Shown: positions 1 through 4,916, numbered from the stretch's first letter. The stretch: 5,417 nucleotides of DNA from CAISIP01 sp031403955 (GCA_031403955.1 JANNGR010000409.1:1-5417); one strand, 5' to 3'. A program made the numbers and translations. The notes: a model not told the origin generated them from the sequence alone.

Positions 1-398
1 GATACCGCCGTGTCAAGTTCGATCTGCCCGGCTTCAACAAGCTGGAGCACCGCCAAGGCGGTGAATGACTTGCTCAACGACGCGAGCCGAAACTGCGTTC
101 GCTCCGTGACTGGTTCACCGTCGCGCGAGCGTCCGTAACCAAGAACATGGACCACCTGATCATCGCGCGTAATTGCCAGCGCCAGCCCGGCAATACGATG
201 TTTCTCCAACTGCGTTTTGACGAAACGATCCACCGTGGCAAGGTCCAGATTTGAACCGGCATGGTTGGCCGGCGCAGCCTCGCTCGCGGCAACCAGCACC
301 AGCATACTGATGGCCGATGCGAATCGAGCCAGCCTTTGCGGCCACACGGTGAAGGCGGGACGCGGCCCAACGCGCCAACTGTGGCACTCGACCTTCAT
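1..398 (-). CDS. Exported serine hydrolase, beta-lactamase/penicillin-binding-like (N-terminal part, runs off the window)
   Basis: Reading leftward from an ATG at 398, 132 codons are open to the window edge. Residues about 22-45 look like a signal peptide (hydrophobic SAISMLVLVAA followed by SEAAPA), so the product is probably exported to the periplasm. The mature start (LATVDRFVKTQLEKHRIAGL, then ALAITRDDQVVHVLGYG) and the segment TQFRLASLSKSFTALAVLQL match the start of the class C beta-lactamase/serine hydrolase family. S107-L-S-K110 is the SxxK nucleophile/base pair; the downstream Tyr and K[TS]G motifs lie outside the window. The family includes esterases, DD-peptidases and beta-lactamases, so the substrate cannot be named. 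The ATG lies 28 bp after the phasin stop on the same strand and has no clear Shine-Dalgarno. A GTG nearer the hydrophobic core (residue 18) would give a more usual signal-peptide length, so the start is uncertain. Confidence 0.85.
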   Translation of the reverse strand, partial: MKVECHSWRVGPRPAFTVWPQRLARFASAISMLVLVAASEAAPANHAGSNLDLATVDRFVKTQLEKHRIAGLALAITRDDQVVHVLGYGRSRDGEPVTERTQFRLASLSKSFTALAVLQLVEAGQIELDTAV

Positions 399-426
399 CC
401 GACCGGTCTTCGGCGGCGCCGGGTCC

Positions 427-873
427 CTATTTCGGCTGCATCATCTGCTTGAAATCCTGCATGGCTTGCGTTGCCCGCTGGGTCATGCTGGCCACGGCGT
501 CGGTCTGCGACTTGCGCGCCATCTCGGCCAGGTCTTTCATGTCGGCCAGCACCTTCTCGCAGGCCTTGCGGGCCACCTCGGCCTGCTTGGTGGGGTCAAC
601 CGCCCCCACGCCGCCGCTGGCCATTCCCTTGGCGGCTTCCTGCATGCCCTGCATGGCCTGGGTCAACATGTCGGTCTGTGTGCGCGCCATCGCTTGCATC
701 GATTCGTAGGAGGCTTTGTTGGCCTCGACCAGCGCCTCAATGTCGGCGCGCCGGGCGTCGATAACCGACGACATGTCGACGCCCGGAACCTTGAACTGCT
801 CCAGCATCTTCGTCAGGTCGCCGAACGGGTTGAAACTATCGAAGCTGGTGTCTGACTTCGTATCCTTGGCCAT
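427..873 (-). CDS. Phasin family protein (PHA granule-associated)
   Basis: This 148-aa protein has the layout of betaproteobacterial phasins, small amphipathic helical proteins that coat polyhydroxyalkanoate granules in the cytoplasm and limit their coalescence. A short N-terminal part (DSFNPFGDLTKMLEQFKVPG) is followed by the recognisable VDMSSVIDARRADIEALVEA segment. Almost uninterrupted helix follows, rich in Ala, Met and Gln, ending in TQRATQAMQDFKQMMQPK. There is no signal peptide, Cys or membrane segment. The start is fixed by an AAGGAG Shine-Dalgarno (complement of 881-886) 7 nt upstream of the ATG. It lies 36 bp downstream of the MaoC-type gene on the same strand, so cotranscription is likely. 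Family assignment comes from sequence style (Phasin_2/PhaP-like). Which phasin paralogue it is, and whether the host makes PHA, cannot be seen here. Confidence 0.9.
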   Translation of the reverse strand: MAKDTKSDTSFDSFNPFGDLTKMLEQFKVPGVDMSSVIDARRADIEALVEANKASYESMQAMARTQTDMLTQAMQGMQEAAKGMASGGVGAVDPTKQAEVARKACEKVLADMKDLAEMARKSQTDAVASMTQRATQAMQDFKQMMQPK

Positions 874-880
874 CGCATTT

Positions 881-886
881 CTCCTT
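881..886 (-). promoter_or_regulatory. Shine-Dalgarno of the phasin gene
   Basis: On the minus strand AAGGAG lies 7 nt before the ATG at 873. It is a near-ideal ribosome-binding site and suggests strong translation, as expected for an abundant granule protein. Confidence 0.8.
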
Positions 887-909
887 AACAGGGTGGTGGT
901 TGGGGCAAA

Positions 910-1365
910 CTAGCCGGCACGCGGGGTCGCCGGACGGGTTTCTCGGGATGTAGGCATGACCAGCGCGTCGCCATCGATCACGACCTTGCCGGCCACGGTG
1001 CAGACCGTGGTCAGAGACACACGGCGTTTTTCGGGTATCAGTTCCTTCACCGTGACGGTGGCATGTACCGTATCGCCCGGACGCACCGGCGCCCTGAAGC
1101 GCAGGTTCTGGCTCAGATACACCGCGCCGGGACCAGGCAGCCGGCCGGCAATGGCGGCCGATATCACGCTGGCGGTGAGCATGCCGTGTGCGATGCGGCC
1201 CTTGAACTGCGTGGTCTGCGCAAATTCTTCGTTTATGTGCATCGCATTGTTGTCGCCGGAAACGCCGGCGAACATCACGATGTCGGCCTCGGTGATGGTC
1301 TTGGCGAAGGTGGCAGTCATGCCCACCTTCAGGTCTTCGATGTCGTAGCCGTCGAGTTCGTTCAT
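910..1365 (-). CDS. MaoC family dehydratase, (R)-specific enoyl-CoA hydratase-like
   Basis: This 151-aa hot-dog-fold protein matches MaoC/PhaJ-type hydratases, which add water to trans-2-enoyl-CoA to give (R)-3-hydroxyacyl-CoA, a PHA precursor. The core motif is visible: TEADIVMFAGVSGDNNAMHI, with the expected catalytic D38 and H43 in G-D-x-N-x-x-H, then FKGRIAHGMLTASVISA and NLRFRAPVRPGDTVHATVTV. The usual Pro after Asn in GDxNPxH is Ala (A41) here; the catalytic pair is kept. The frame stays open upstream to 1557, but homologues begin near MNELDGYDIEDLKVG, and the upstream part is Arg/Cys-rich, unlike the family, and overlaps palindromic DNA; hence the ATG at 1365, with a weak GAAAG before it. 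The phasin follows after 36 bp, which supports a role in PHA supply, though related MaoC proteins serve other acyl-CoA pathways. Confidence 0.88.
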   Translation of the reverse strand: MNELDGYDIEDLKVGMTATFAKTITEADIVMFAGVSGDNNAMHINEEFAQTTQFKGRIAHGMLTASVISAAIAGRLPGPGAVYLSQNLRFRAPVRPGDTVHATVTVKELIPEKRRVSLTTVCTVAGKVVIDGDALVMPTSRETRPATPRAG

Positions 1366-1434
1366 GCTTGCTTTCGTGGATGTGGAGCGCGCCGGTTTGT
1401 CCGTCGCGGCACGATTGTGCATCCGGCCAAGAAA

Positions 1435-1458
1435 CACAGTCTGTGGCGCACGTCGTGC
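1435..1458. repeat. Two small palindromes in the divergent intergenic region
   Basis: CACAG-T-CTGTG (1435-1445) is a perfect 5-bp dyad. GCAC-GTC-GTGC (1448-1458) follows directly. The octamer AGTCTGTG at 1438-1445 recurs at 1461-1468, so this stretch looks like a degenerate relative of the two larger palindromes to its right and may be an extra binding site. Function is inferred only from symmetry and position. Confidence 0.4.
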
Positions 1459-1464
1459 AAAGTC

Positions 1465-1480
1465 TGTGCGCTGGCGCACA
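1465..1480. promoter_or_regulatory. Palindromic operator-like site 1
   Basis: TGTGCGC-TG-GCGCACA is a perfect 7-bp-arm dyad with a 2-bp centre. It lies about 100 bp upstream of the MaoC-type start and about 148 bp upstream of the CBS-protein start. It is the exact inverted copy of site 2 over 19 bp (1462-1480). This is the layout of a binding site for a homodimeric regulator; the regulator is unknown. Confidence 0.5.
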
Positions 1481-1535
1481 CCGAGGCAGGAAAGTTTCCG
1501 AACGATGCAAATCGATTGGCCGGGACGCACCCGAA

Positions 1536-1551
1536 TGTGCGCCAGCGCACA
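1536..1551. promoter_or_regulatory. Palindromic operator-like site 2
   Basis: TGTGCGC-CA-GCGCACA is a perfect dyad, centred 71 bp from site 1. With flanking GAC (1536-1554) it is the perfect reverse complement of 1462-1480. It lies about 77 bp upstream of the CBS-protein ATG. The pair could serve both divergent promoters or support looping. No convincing sigma-70 promoter was recognised beside it. Confidence 0.5.
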
Positions 1552-1614
1552 GACCACGACCGGCCCGAAGAAGACGATTGCCGGAGCCCGCCGCTAGTGT
1601 GAAAACCCTGACAT

Positions 1615-1620
1615 AAGGAG
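1615..1620 (+). promoter_or_regulatory. Shine-Dalgarno of the CBS-domain gene
   Basis: AAGGAG lies 7 nt before the ATG at 1628. It settles the start in favour of this ATG over the in-frame TTG at 1622, which would leave only 1 nt of spacing. Confidence 0.8.
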
Positions 1621-1627
1621 ATTGGTT

Positions 1628-2047
1628 ATGCAGCAACTTAAAGACCTGATGAGCCGCGATGTGAAAGTAGTCAGCCCCGATATGAGCATCGCCGAGGCCG
1701 CAAAACAGATGCGGGACGGAGACTTCGGCATGCTGCCGGTCGGAGAAAACGACCGCATGGTAGGCACGATTTCGGATCGCGACATCACGATTCGCGCCGT
1801 CGCCGAAGGCAAGGGCACCGCTACCAAAGTACGTGACGTTATGTCCGAAGGCGTCGCCTGGGCCTACGAGGACGACTCGGTGGAGCAGGCCGCCAAGATA
1901 ATGAGCGAGCGCCAGGTGCGGCGATTGCCGGTCGTGGACCGCGACAAACGCCTGGTCGGCATCGTCGCGCTGGGCGACTTTGCCGTCGAAAGTTCTGAAA
2001 TCCGGCCGGCTGCCGAGGCGCTTTCGGAAATCTCGAAGCCTTCTTAA
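1628..2047 (+). CDS. CBS domain-containing protein (two-CBS module)
   Basis: This 139-aa cytoplasmic protein consists almost wholly of a tandem CBS pair (Bateman module), a fold that commonly senses adenine nucleotides or related ligands. CBS1 spans about residues 5-60 (DLMSRDVKVVSPDMSIAEAA, then MLPVGENDRMVGTISDRDIT). CBS2 spans about 68-122 (VRDVMSEGVAWAYEDDSV, then RRLPVVDRDKRLVGIVALGD). The GTISDRD and GIVALGD strands ending each domain carry the typical Asp residues near the ligand cleft. No effector domain is attached, so it probably acts in trans or as a stress-type sensor; the partner is unknown. The short tail (RPAAEALSEISKPS) is probably flexible. It starts the rightward set after the palindrome-bearing intergenic region, and a small gene follows 19 bp later, which suggests cotranscription. 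Confidence 0.93.
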   Translation: MQQLKDLMSRDVKVVSPDMSIAEAAKQMRDGDFGMLPVGENDRMVGTISDRDITIRAVAEGKGTATKVRDVMSEGVAWAYEDDSVEQAAKIMSERQVRRLPVVDRDKRLVGIVALGDFAVESSEIRPAAEALSEISKPS

Positions 2048-2066
2048 CCACCGACATGAGGCCATC

Positions 2067-2261
2067 ATGAAACAGCCAAAAGGTTCCAGCAACGCGCAAG
2101 TGCCAGGCAAGCCCCTGGATCCGCGGCGCTTCCCGTTGAATGCCCAGACCGAAGCAACCGCGGGCCGCGAAAAGGTTCGCCAGGTGGCGTATCCCGTACA
2201 TGCGCCGCGTGAAACGAAACGTCCGGTGGAACGAACCGGCAAGGGCCGCACTGGTGCCTGA
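2067..2261 (+). CDS. Small basic hypothetical protein (64 aa)
   Basis: An ATG at 2067 opens a 64-codon frame starting MKQPKGSSNAQVPGKPLDPR and ending in TKRPVERTGKGRTGA. It is rich in Pro, Arg, Lys and Gly, strongly basic, has no Cys or hydrophobic segment, and is probably unstructured. A GAGG (2058-2061) lies 5 nt before the start, and the gene follows the CBS-protein stop by 19 bp, which argues for a real, cotranscribed gene. I do not recognise a family. Its composition would fit a nucleic-acid- or polyanion-binding peptide, but that is only inference. It could also be a chance frame, since GC-rich DNA readily leaves such frames open. Confidence 0.5.
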   Translation: MKQPKGSSNAQVPGKPLDPRRFPLNAQTEATAGREKVRQVAYPVHAPRETKRPVERTGKGRTGA

Positions 2262-2266
2262 TCGCG

Positions 2267-2331
2267 CTGCGCCGGCGCAGGCAAGACGGCTCGACGACGG
2301 CCGCAGCGGTTGCGGGCCCCCGCCGCAGCGG
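2267..2331. repeat. GC-rich palindrome and duplicated 9-mer between genes
   Basis: CTGCGCCGGCGCAG (2267-2280) is a perfect 14-bp palindrome just after the small gene's stop. CCGCAGCGG occurs at 2301-2309 and again at 2323-2331, flanking GCGGG-CC-CCCGC. These could fold in RNA and weaken read-through into the next gene, but no T-tract follows, so no intrinsic terminator is called. Confidence 0.35.
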
Positions 2332-2344
2332 CTAAGATTTGACA

Positions 2345-2905
2345 ATGGACATCCTCGCGCACACCTTGTGGGCCGGGGCCGGCATGCTGCTGTTGCGGCG
2401 TCGCAAGCCGGTCGCGCCACGCAGCATGGCTTTGGCCGTGGGGCTGGCCGCGTTGCCCGATCTGGTGCAATTTCTGCCGCTTCTGGGATGGTGGTTGTTT
2501 GGCGACGGCTCGGCGGCTAAGTTATGGGCGTTCGCAACGGCTATGCCGGGCAACGAGCCCGCGATGCCGCCCCTGGTCGGCCTGTTGTCGCACCACCTGC
2601 ACTGCACCATGCACAGCGCGATCGTGGCCGGCATGGTCACGCTGACGCTGTGGTTTGTGTTGCGCTCGCTGTGGATACCGCTGCTGGGTTGGTGGTCGCA
2701 CATCGTCATTGACGTGTTCACGCATTCGGCGGCCTATTACCCCGTACCGGTGCTCTATCCGTTCACCGAACGCGGATTCGACGGCCTGGCCTGGAACACG
2801 CCATGGTTCATGCTGCTGAACTATGTCGCACTCGGCGCAGTCTGTCTGTGGCTGTTGTGGACCGGTAAAAGCGGACCGGGCCAGACCAGGCGACACGCAC
2901 CCTGA
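2345..2905 (+). CDS. Multipass membrane protein, YdjM-like putative metal-dependent hydrolase
   Basis: This 186-aa inner-membrane protein has about four hydrophobic segments (roughly 7-17 with 27-38, 42-52, 92-115 and 156-172). It carries spaced His/Asp residues typical of the YdjM family of putative membrane-bound metal-dependent hydrolases: D2 and H6 (MDILAHTLWAG), P38-D39 (ALPDLVQFLP), H90-S91 (MHSAIVAG), and H119-x3-D123-x2-T126-H127 followed by P133 and P139 (SHIVIDVFTHSAAYYPVPVL). The family's enzymatic activity is predicted, not well shown. The start is the ATG at 2345, which matches the family's MD-H opening; the in-frame TTG at 2339 adds only two residues. Ribosome binding is weak. 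It lies 83 bp after the small gene, so it may have its own promoter. LexA control, known for E. coli ydjM, is not visible here. Confidence 0.75.
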   Translation: MDILAHTLWAGAGMLLLRRRKPVAPRSMALAVGLAALPDLVQFLPLLGWWLFGDGSAAKLWAFATAMPGNEPAMPPLVGLLSHHLHCTMHSAIVAGMVTLTLWFVLRSLWIPLLGWWSHIVIDVFTHSAAYYPVPVLYPFTERGFDGLAWNTPWFMLLNYVALGAVCLWLLWTGKSGPGQTRRHAP

Positions 2906-2955
2906 TTCGGTCCAATGCGGTAACGCAGCATCGCGCTGCCTGTTCCAGCAATTGC

Positions 2956-2997
2956 TTGACACAGATCAAACCGCCGCAGCGACTGCCGCTTAACATG
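2956..2997 (+). promoter_or_regulatory. Predicted FNR/ANR-type (anaerobic) promoter
   Basis: TTGAC-ACAG-ATCAA (2956-2969) matches the FNR/ANR consensus TTGAT-N4-ATCAA at 9 of 10 defined positions. Its centre is at 2962.5. A class II FNR promoter (box at -41.5) would start near 3004 with a -10 at about 2992-2997, and TAACAT sits at 2991-2996 (4/6 to TATAAT). The geometry fits activation by an oxygen-sensing Fnr/Anr protein, or a nitric-oxide-sensing Dnr relative, and implies that the first gene starts at the ATG at 3022. Confidence 0.6.
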
Positions 2998-3021
2998 AAC
3001 TGTCCGCAATTCGAATCCGAC

Positions 3022-3435
3022 ATGACGCTCTTCTCAAACCGCCGCAGCAAGCGCAACACCGCATGTTTGGTGCTGCTGCTGTGGCTGTTTGCCCTGGCGT
3101 CCGGTGTCGCCAATGCCTGTCTGCTGGACGCGCCCCGAACCACCTACCAGGTTGTTATGGCGGGGTCTTCCGGTACGGACCGGGCCATTTCTGGCCACGG
3201 CGATTTCAACCACTCCTCCAGTACGACATGCTTGAAGGTCTGCGACGACAACTCGCGGTCTCTGCCCAAGCCGGACTCCGGTATCGATCAGGCCGATCCC
3301 GGTCCGGCGCCGGTTGTCGCGGTTCTGTGGAACGCGGCAATACCGATGGTCCCGGTATTGCGGACGACGGCCGGCCTCCAGCCCGCTACCGCTGGGCTAC
3401 CTGTCCGAATCCGCTACGTGCGCCTGGCGTTATAG
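3022..3435 (+). CDS. Small secreted protein of unknown function, Cys/His-containing
   Basis: This 137-aa product begins MTLFSNRRSKRN, then has a hydrophobic core (CLVLLLWLFALASGVANA) and an AxA-type cleavage site after A32, so it is probably exported to the periplasm. The mature part has C33, H59, H64 and a C70-LKV-C74 pair (STTCLKVCDDNSRSLPK). A Pro/Ala-rich stretch follows, with a final hydrophobic and basic tail (GLPVRIRYVRLAL). The Cys/His set could bind a metal or form disulfides; that is inference. The ATG at 2995 and the TTG at 2956 are also in frame, but both precede the predicted transcription start. ANAC lacks a proper lipobox, so it is not called a lipoprotein. It resembles small hypothetical proteins I associate with Burkholderiales metal loci, without a named family. 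It heads the run toward the membrane cassette. Confidence 0.65.
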   Translation: MTLFSNRRSKRNTACLVLLLWLFALASGVANACLLDAPRTTYQVVMAGSSGTDRAISGHGDFNHSSSTTCLKVCDDNSRSLPKPDSGIDQADPGPAPVVAVLWNAAIPMVPVLRTTAGLQPATAGLPVRIRYVRLAL

Positions 3436-3485
3436 CCAGCTTCTGGCGTTTGATCCGGCGCCTCGCGCTGCGTATTAGTCAGTTG

Positions 3486-3528
3486 GGGACAGAGCTTGCG
3501 GCCTTGCCGCTGCGGTCTGTCCCGCAAG
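3486..3528. repeat. Nested and alternative hairpins upstream of a remnant gene
   Basis: GGGACAGA (3486-3493) pairs perfectly with TCTGTCCC (3516-3523), enclosing GCGGC-CTT-GCCGC (3498-3510). A competing 7-bp stem, CTTGCGG (3495-3501) with CCGCAAG (3522-3528), shares bases with the first. An AAAGGA Shine-Dalgarno follows at 3531-3536. It could be a REP-like palindrome, an RNA leader or a weak processing/termination hairpin. There is no T-tract, so it is not called an intrinsic terminator. Confidence 0.45.
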
Positions 3529-3543
3529 TTAAAGGATTCCCCC

Positions 3544-3672
3544 ATGAAACTCGTTCGCGTTATCTCACTCGCGCTCGCCATCGTAGAGCCTCGCAAATCC
3601 GCCTGGGCCACCCGGCACCGGCATGGATCGCCTTCGCGCTGTGCCGGCAAATTGACCGGGAGACTACCATGA
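3544..3672 (+). pseudogene. Short ORF with signal-peptide start, probably the remnant of a small exported protein
   Basis: A good Shine-Dalgarno (AAAGGA, 3531-3536) precedes an ATG opening MKLVRVISLALAIV, a normal beginning for a signal peptide. The hydrophobic core then stops abruptly and the frame becomes EPRKSAWATRHRHG and other Arg-rich, low-complexity-like sequence before ending after 42 codons at a TGA overlapping the next ATG (ATGA at 3669-3672). Another forward frame over the same DNA ends at TGA 3653-3655, just before the next gene's GGGAG. That is where an intact upstream gene would naturally stop. The pattern suggests a deletion or frameshift between the signal peptide and the body. 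Alternatively it is a genuine 42-aa leader that couples translation to the next gene. The original family cannot be named. Confidence 0.4.
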
Positions 3673-3929
3673 CACCACTTCGCACCGGCCTTGCGCTGGC
3701 CATCACCGTCGGGCTGTTTTATGCTCTTTGCGCCCTGGTCTGGGCGCTGGCACCCGGCCCGTTTCTGGGTTTCATGAACAACCTGTTTCACGGCATGGAC
3801 TTCAGCGGCATGGTTCGTCCGCGGCCATTCGCCTGGTCAGGATTCTTGACGGCGCTACTCGTGCTGAGCACCTGGGCGCTGCTTGCCGGGGCGTTCTTCG
3901 CCTGGTTGTCGAACCGCCTCACGCGTTGA
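3669..3929 (+). CDS. DUF5676-like two-TM membrane protein
   Basis: This 86-aa inner-membrane protein has two hydrophobic segments at about residues 7-28 (GLALAITVGLFYALCALVWA) and 55-80 (AWSGFLTALLVLSTWALLAG then AFFAWL). They are joined by a loop with NNLFHGMDFSGM and end in a short basic tail SNRLTR. Length, topology and the closing AFFAWLxNRL pattern resemble DUF5676 proteins, whose function is unknown. The start has a GGGAG about 8 nt upstream (3658-3662 region) and overlaps the preceding short frame's TGA. The DUF2933-like gene follows after 25 bp, and the two families often sit side by side in proteobacterial metal-related loci (general knowledge, not checked). A role as a small subunit or accessory of a membrane complex is inference. 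Confidence 0.75.
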   Translation: MTPLRTGLALAITVGLFYALCALVWALAPGPFLGFMNNLFHGMDFSGMVRPRPFAWSGFLTALLVLSTWALLAGAFFAWLSNRLTR

Positions 3930-3954
3930 TCGACTCTCAATTGCTGGAGAAAAA

Positions 3955-4251
3955 ATGAACCACGAACCTTCCCGCAACGACCCCGAACCGACCGGCTTCT
4001 GGCGCTCGCGTTACGCCATCGGCCTGCTCGTCCTGGGCGCCATCGCCACCTACTTCATGCTGAGCGAACACCGTGCCCATTTCTTCGGTGCATTGCCGTT
4101 CCTGCTGCTGCTGGCCTGCCCGCTGATGCACGTTTTCATGCACCGCGGCCATGCAGGACATGGCGGCGGCCACGCGGACCACGGCGCAGGCAAGCAAGAT
4201 TCGAAAAGCTCGGCGACACCCCAGGCCGCCAAGACCGGAGAACAGCCATGA
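3955..4251 (+). CDS. DUF2933-like His-rich membrane protein
   Basis: This 98-aa protein has a polar N-terminus and two hydrophobic stretches at about 20-36 (YAIGLLVLGAIATYFML) and 43-61 (FFGALPFLLLLACPLMHVF). A His-rich tail follows, with H59, H63, H66, H69, H73 and H76 in HVFMHRGHAGHGGGHADHG, plus C55 in the preceding CPLMH. This is the DUF2933 layout. The spacing of His residues suggests binding of a soft or borderline metal such as copper, zinc or nickel at the membrane surface, which is inference from composition. The C-terminus is polar and probably disordered. A Shine-Dalgarno GGAGA lies just before the ATG at 3955; the open frame extends further upstream but lacks a better start. Its stop overlaps the next start (ATGA, 4248-4251), so translation is probably coupled to the methyltransferase-like gene. 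Confidence 0.85.
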   Translation: MNHEPSRNDPEPTGFWRSRYAIGLLVLGAIATYFMLSEHRAHFFGALPFLLLLACPLMHVFMHRGHAGHGGGHADHGAGKQDSKSSATPQAAKTGEQP

Positions 4252-4916
4252 GCAACGACACGCCCGCCTACGGATTGTGGCTGCTGGTGTTCTTCAATTC
4301 GGCCATCTTCCTGATGTTCGCATTCAGCTTCTTCAAGCCCCAGACCGCGCGCGACTGGCGCACCTTCAGCGCCTTCGGTGCCTTCATCGTGGCGTTATTC
4401 GTCGAAATGTATGGCTTCCCGTTATCGATCTACCTGATGTCGGGCTGGTTGCAGACCAAGTACCCGAACCTCGATCTGATGTCCCACAATTCCGGCCACC
4501 TGTGGTCGACGCTTCTGGGCGAGAAGGGGGACCCGCACCTGGGCGCGCTGCACATAGCCAGTTATGTGTTGCTGGGCTTCGGCTTTTACCTTTTGTCCAT
4601 CGCCTGGAACGTGCTCTACCACGCGCAGCGCCGCAATGGCCTGGCCAAGGCCGGTCCCTACGCGCGCATTCGCCATCCGCAATACGTGGCTTTCGTGCTG
4701 ATTCTGCTTGGCTTCCTGTTGCAGTGGCCGACGTTGCTCACGCTGGTTATGTTCCCGATCCTGCTGGTGATGTATGCGCGGCTGGCGATCACGGAAGAGG
4801 CGCAGATGCGCCAGCGCTTCGGCGCCGAGTTCGATGCCTATGCAGCGCGCACGCCCCGTTTTGTGCCGGCGTGGCGCAACCAAACGTCGACCGCTGACCG
4901 CAGGGAAACACAGTGA
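4248..4916 (+). CDS. Isoprenylcysteine carboxyl methyltransferase family membrane protein
   Basis: This 222-aa multipass protein has hydrophobic segments at about 8-28, 41-64, 101-122 and 146-178. The C-terminal half carries the ICMT/PEMT-family signature G136-P-Y-A-R-I-R142-H143-P-Q-Y146, then the paired-helix region and YARLAITEEAQMRQRFGAEF with E183/E184, closing DAYAARTPRFVPAW. In ICMT relatives these residues form the S-adenosylmethionine site. Bacteria lack prenylated CaaX proteins as standard substrates, so the methyl acceptor is unknown. The first half has an extra hydrophobic region and a loop (KYPNLDLMSHNSGHLWSTLL) with several His, not part of the core. The gene overlaps its upstream neighbour by 4 bp and its downstream neighbour by 4 bp (GTGA), so it sits inside a tightly coupled operon. 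Related proteins are found near heavy-metal ATPases. Confidence 0.87.
   Translation: MSNDTPAYGLWLLVFFNSAIFLMFAFSFFKPQTARDWRTFSAFGAFIVALFVEMYGFPLSIYLMSGWLQTKYPNLDLMSHNSGHLWSTLLGEKGDPHLGALHIASYVLLGFGFYLLSIAWNVLYHAQRRNGLAKAGPYARIRHPQYVAFVLILLGFLLQWPTLLTLVMFPILLVMYARLAITEEAQMRQRFGAEFDAYAARTPRFVPAWRNQTSTADRRETQ

Noticed and set aside
217..855. Long plus-strand open frames opposite the hydrolase and phasin genes
   Set aside because: They are antisense to well-supported proteins, have His/Leu/Arg-rich translations with no family resemblance and no ribosome sites; typical GC-rich shadow frames.
1366..1557. N-terminal extension of the MaoC protein to a GTG at 1557
   Set aside because: The extension is not hydratase-like and covers the palindromic operator region; the ATG at 1365 matches the usual family N-terminus.
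2339..2344. TTGACA as a sigma-70 -35 element
   Set aside because: It lies immediately before the start codon of the YdjM-like gene, and no -10 at proper spacing serves a downstream gene; coincidence is likelier.
836..2470. A 544-codon minus-strand open frame across the phasin start, MaoC, CBS and membrane-protein genes
   Set aside because: It crosses several recognised genes on both strands, and its translation is low-complexity Arg/His/Ala sequence without domains.
3022..3120. Lipoprotein signal in the secreted protein (Cys33)
   Set aside because: The residues before Cys are A-N-A, and the Asn at -2 breaks the lipobox; signal peptidase I cleavage after A32 fits better.
3486..3528. Rho-independent terminator
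   Set aside because: The stems are strong but there is no run of T after either; the sequence continues into AAGTTAAAGGA and a start codon.
3063..3929. A 288-codon frame merging the secreted-protein region with the DUF5676-like protein
   Set aside because: Only its last 86 codons resemble a known family; the upstream part is the wrong frame of the secreted-protein gene. The ATG at 3669 has its own ribosome site.
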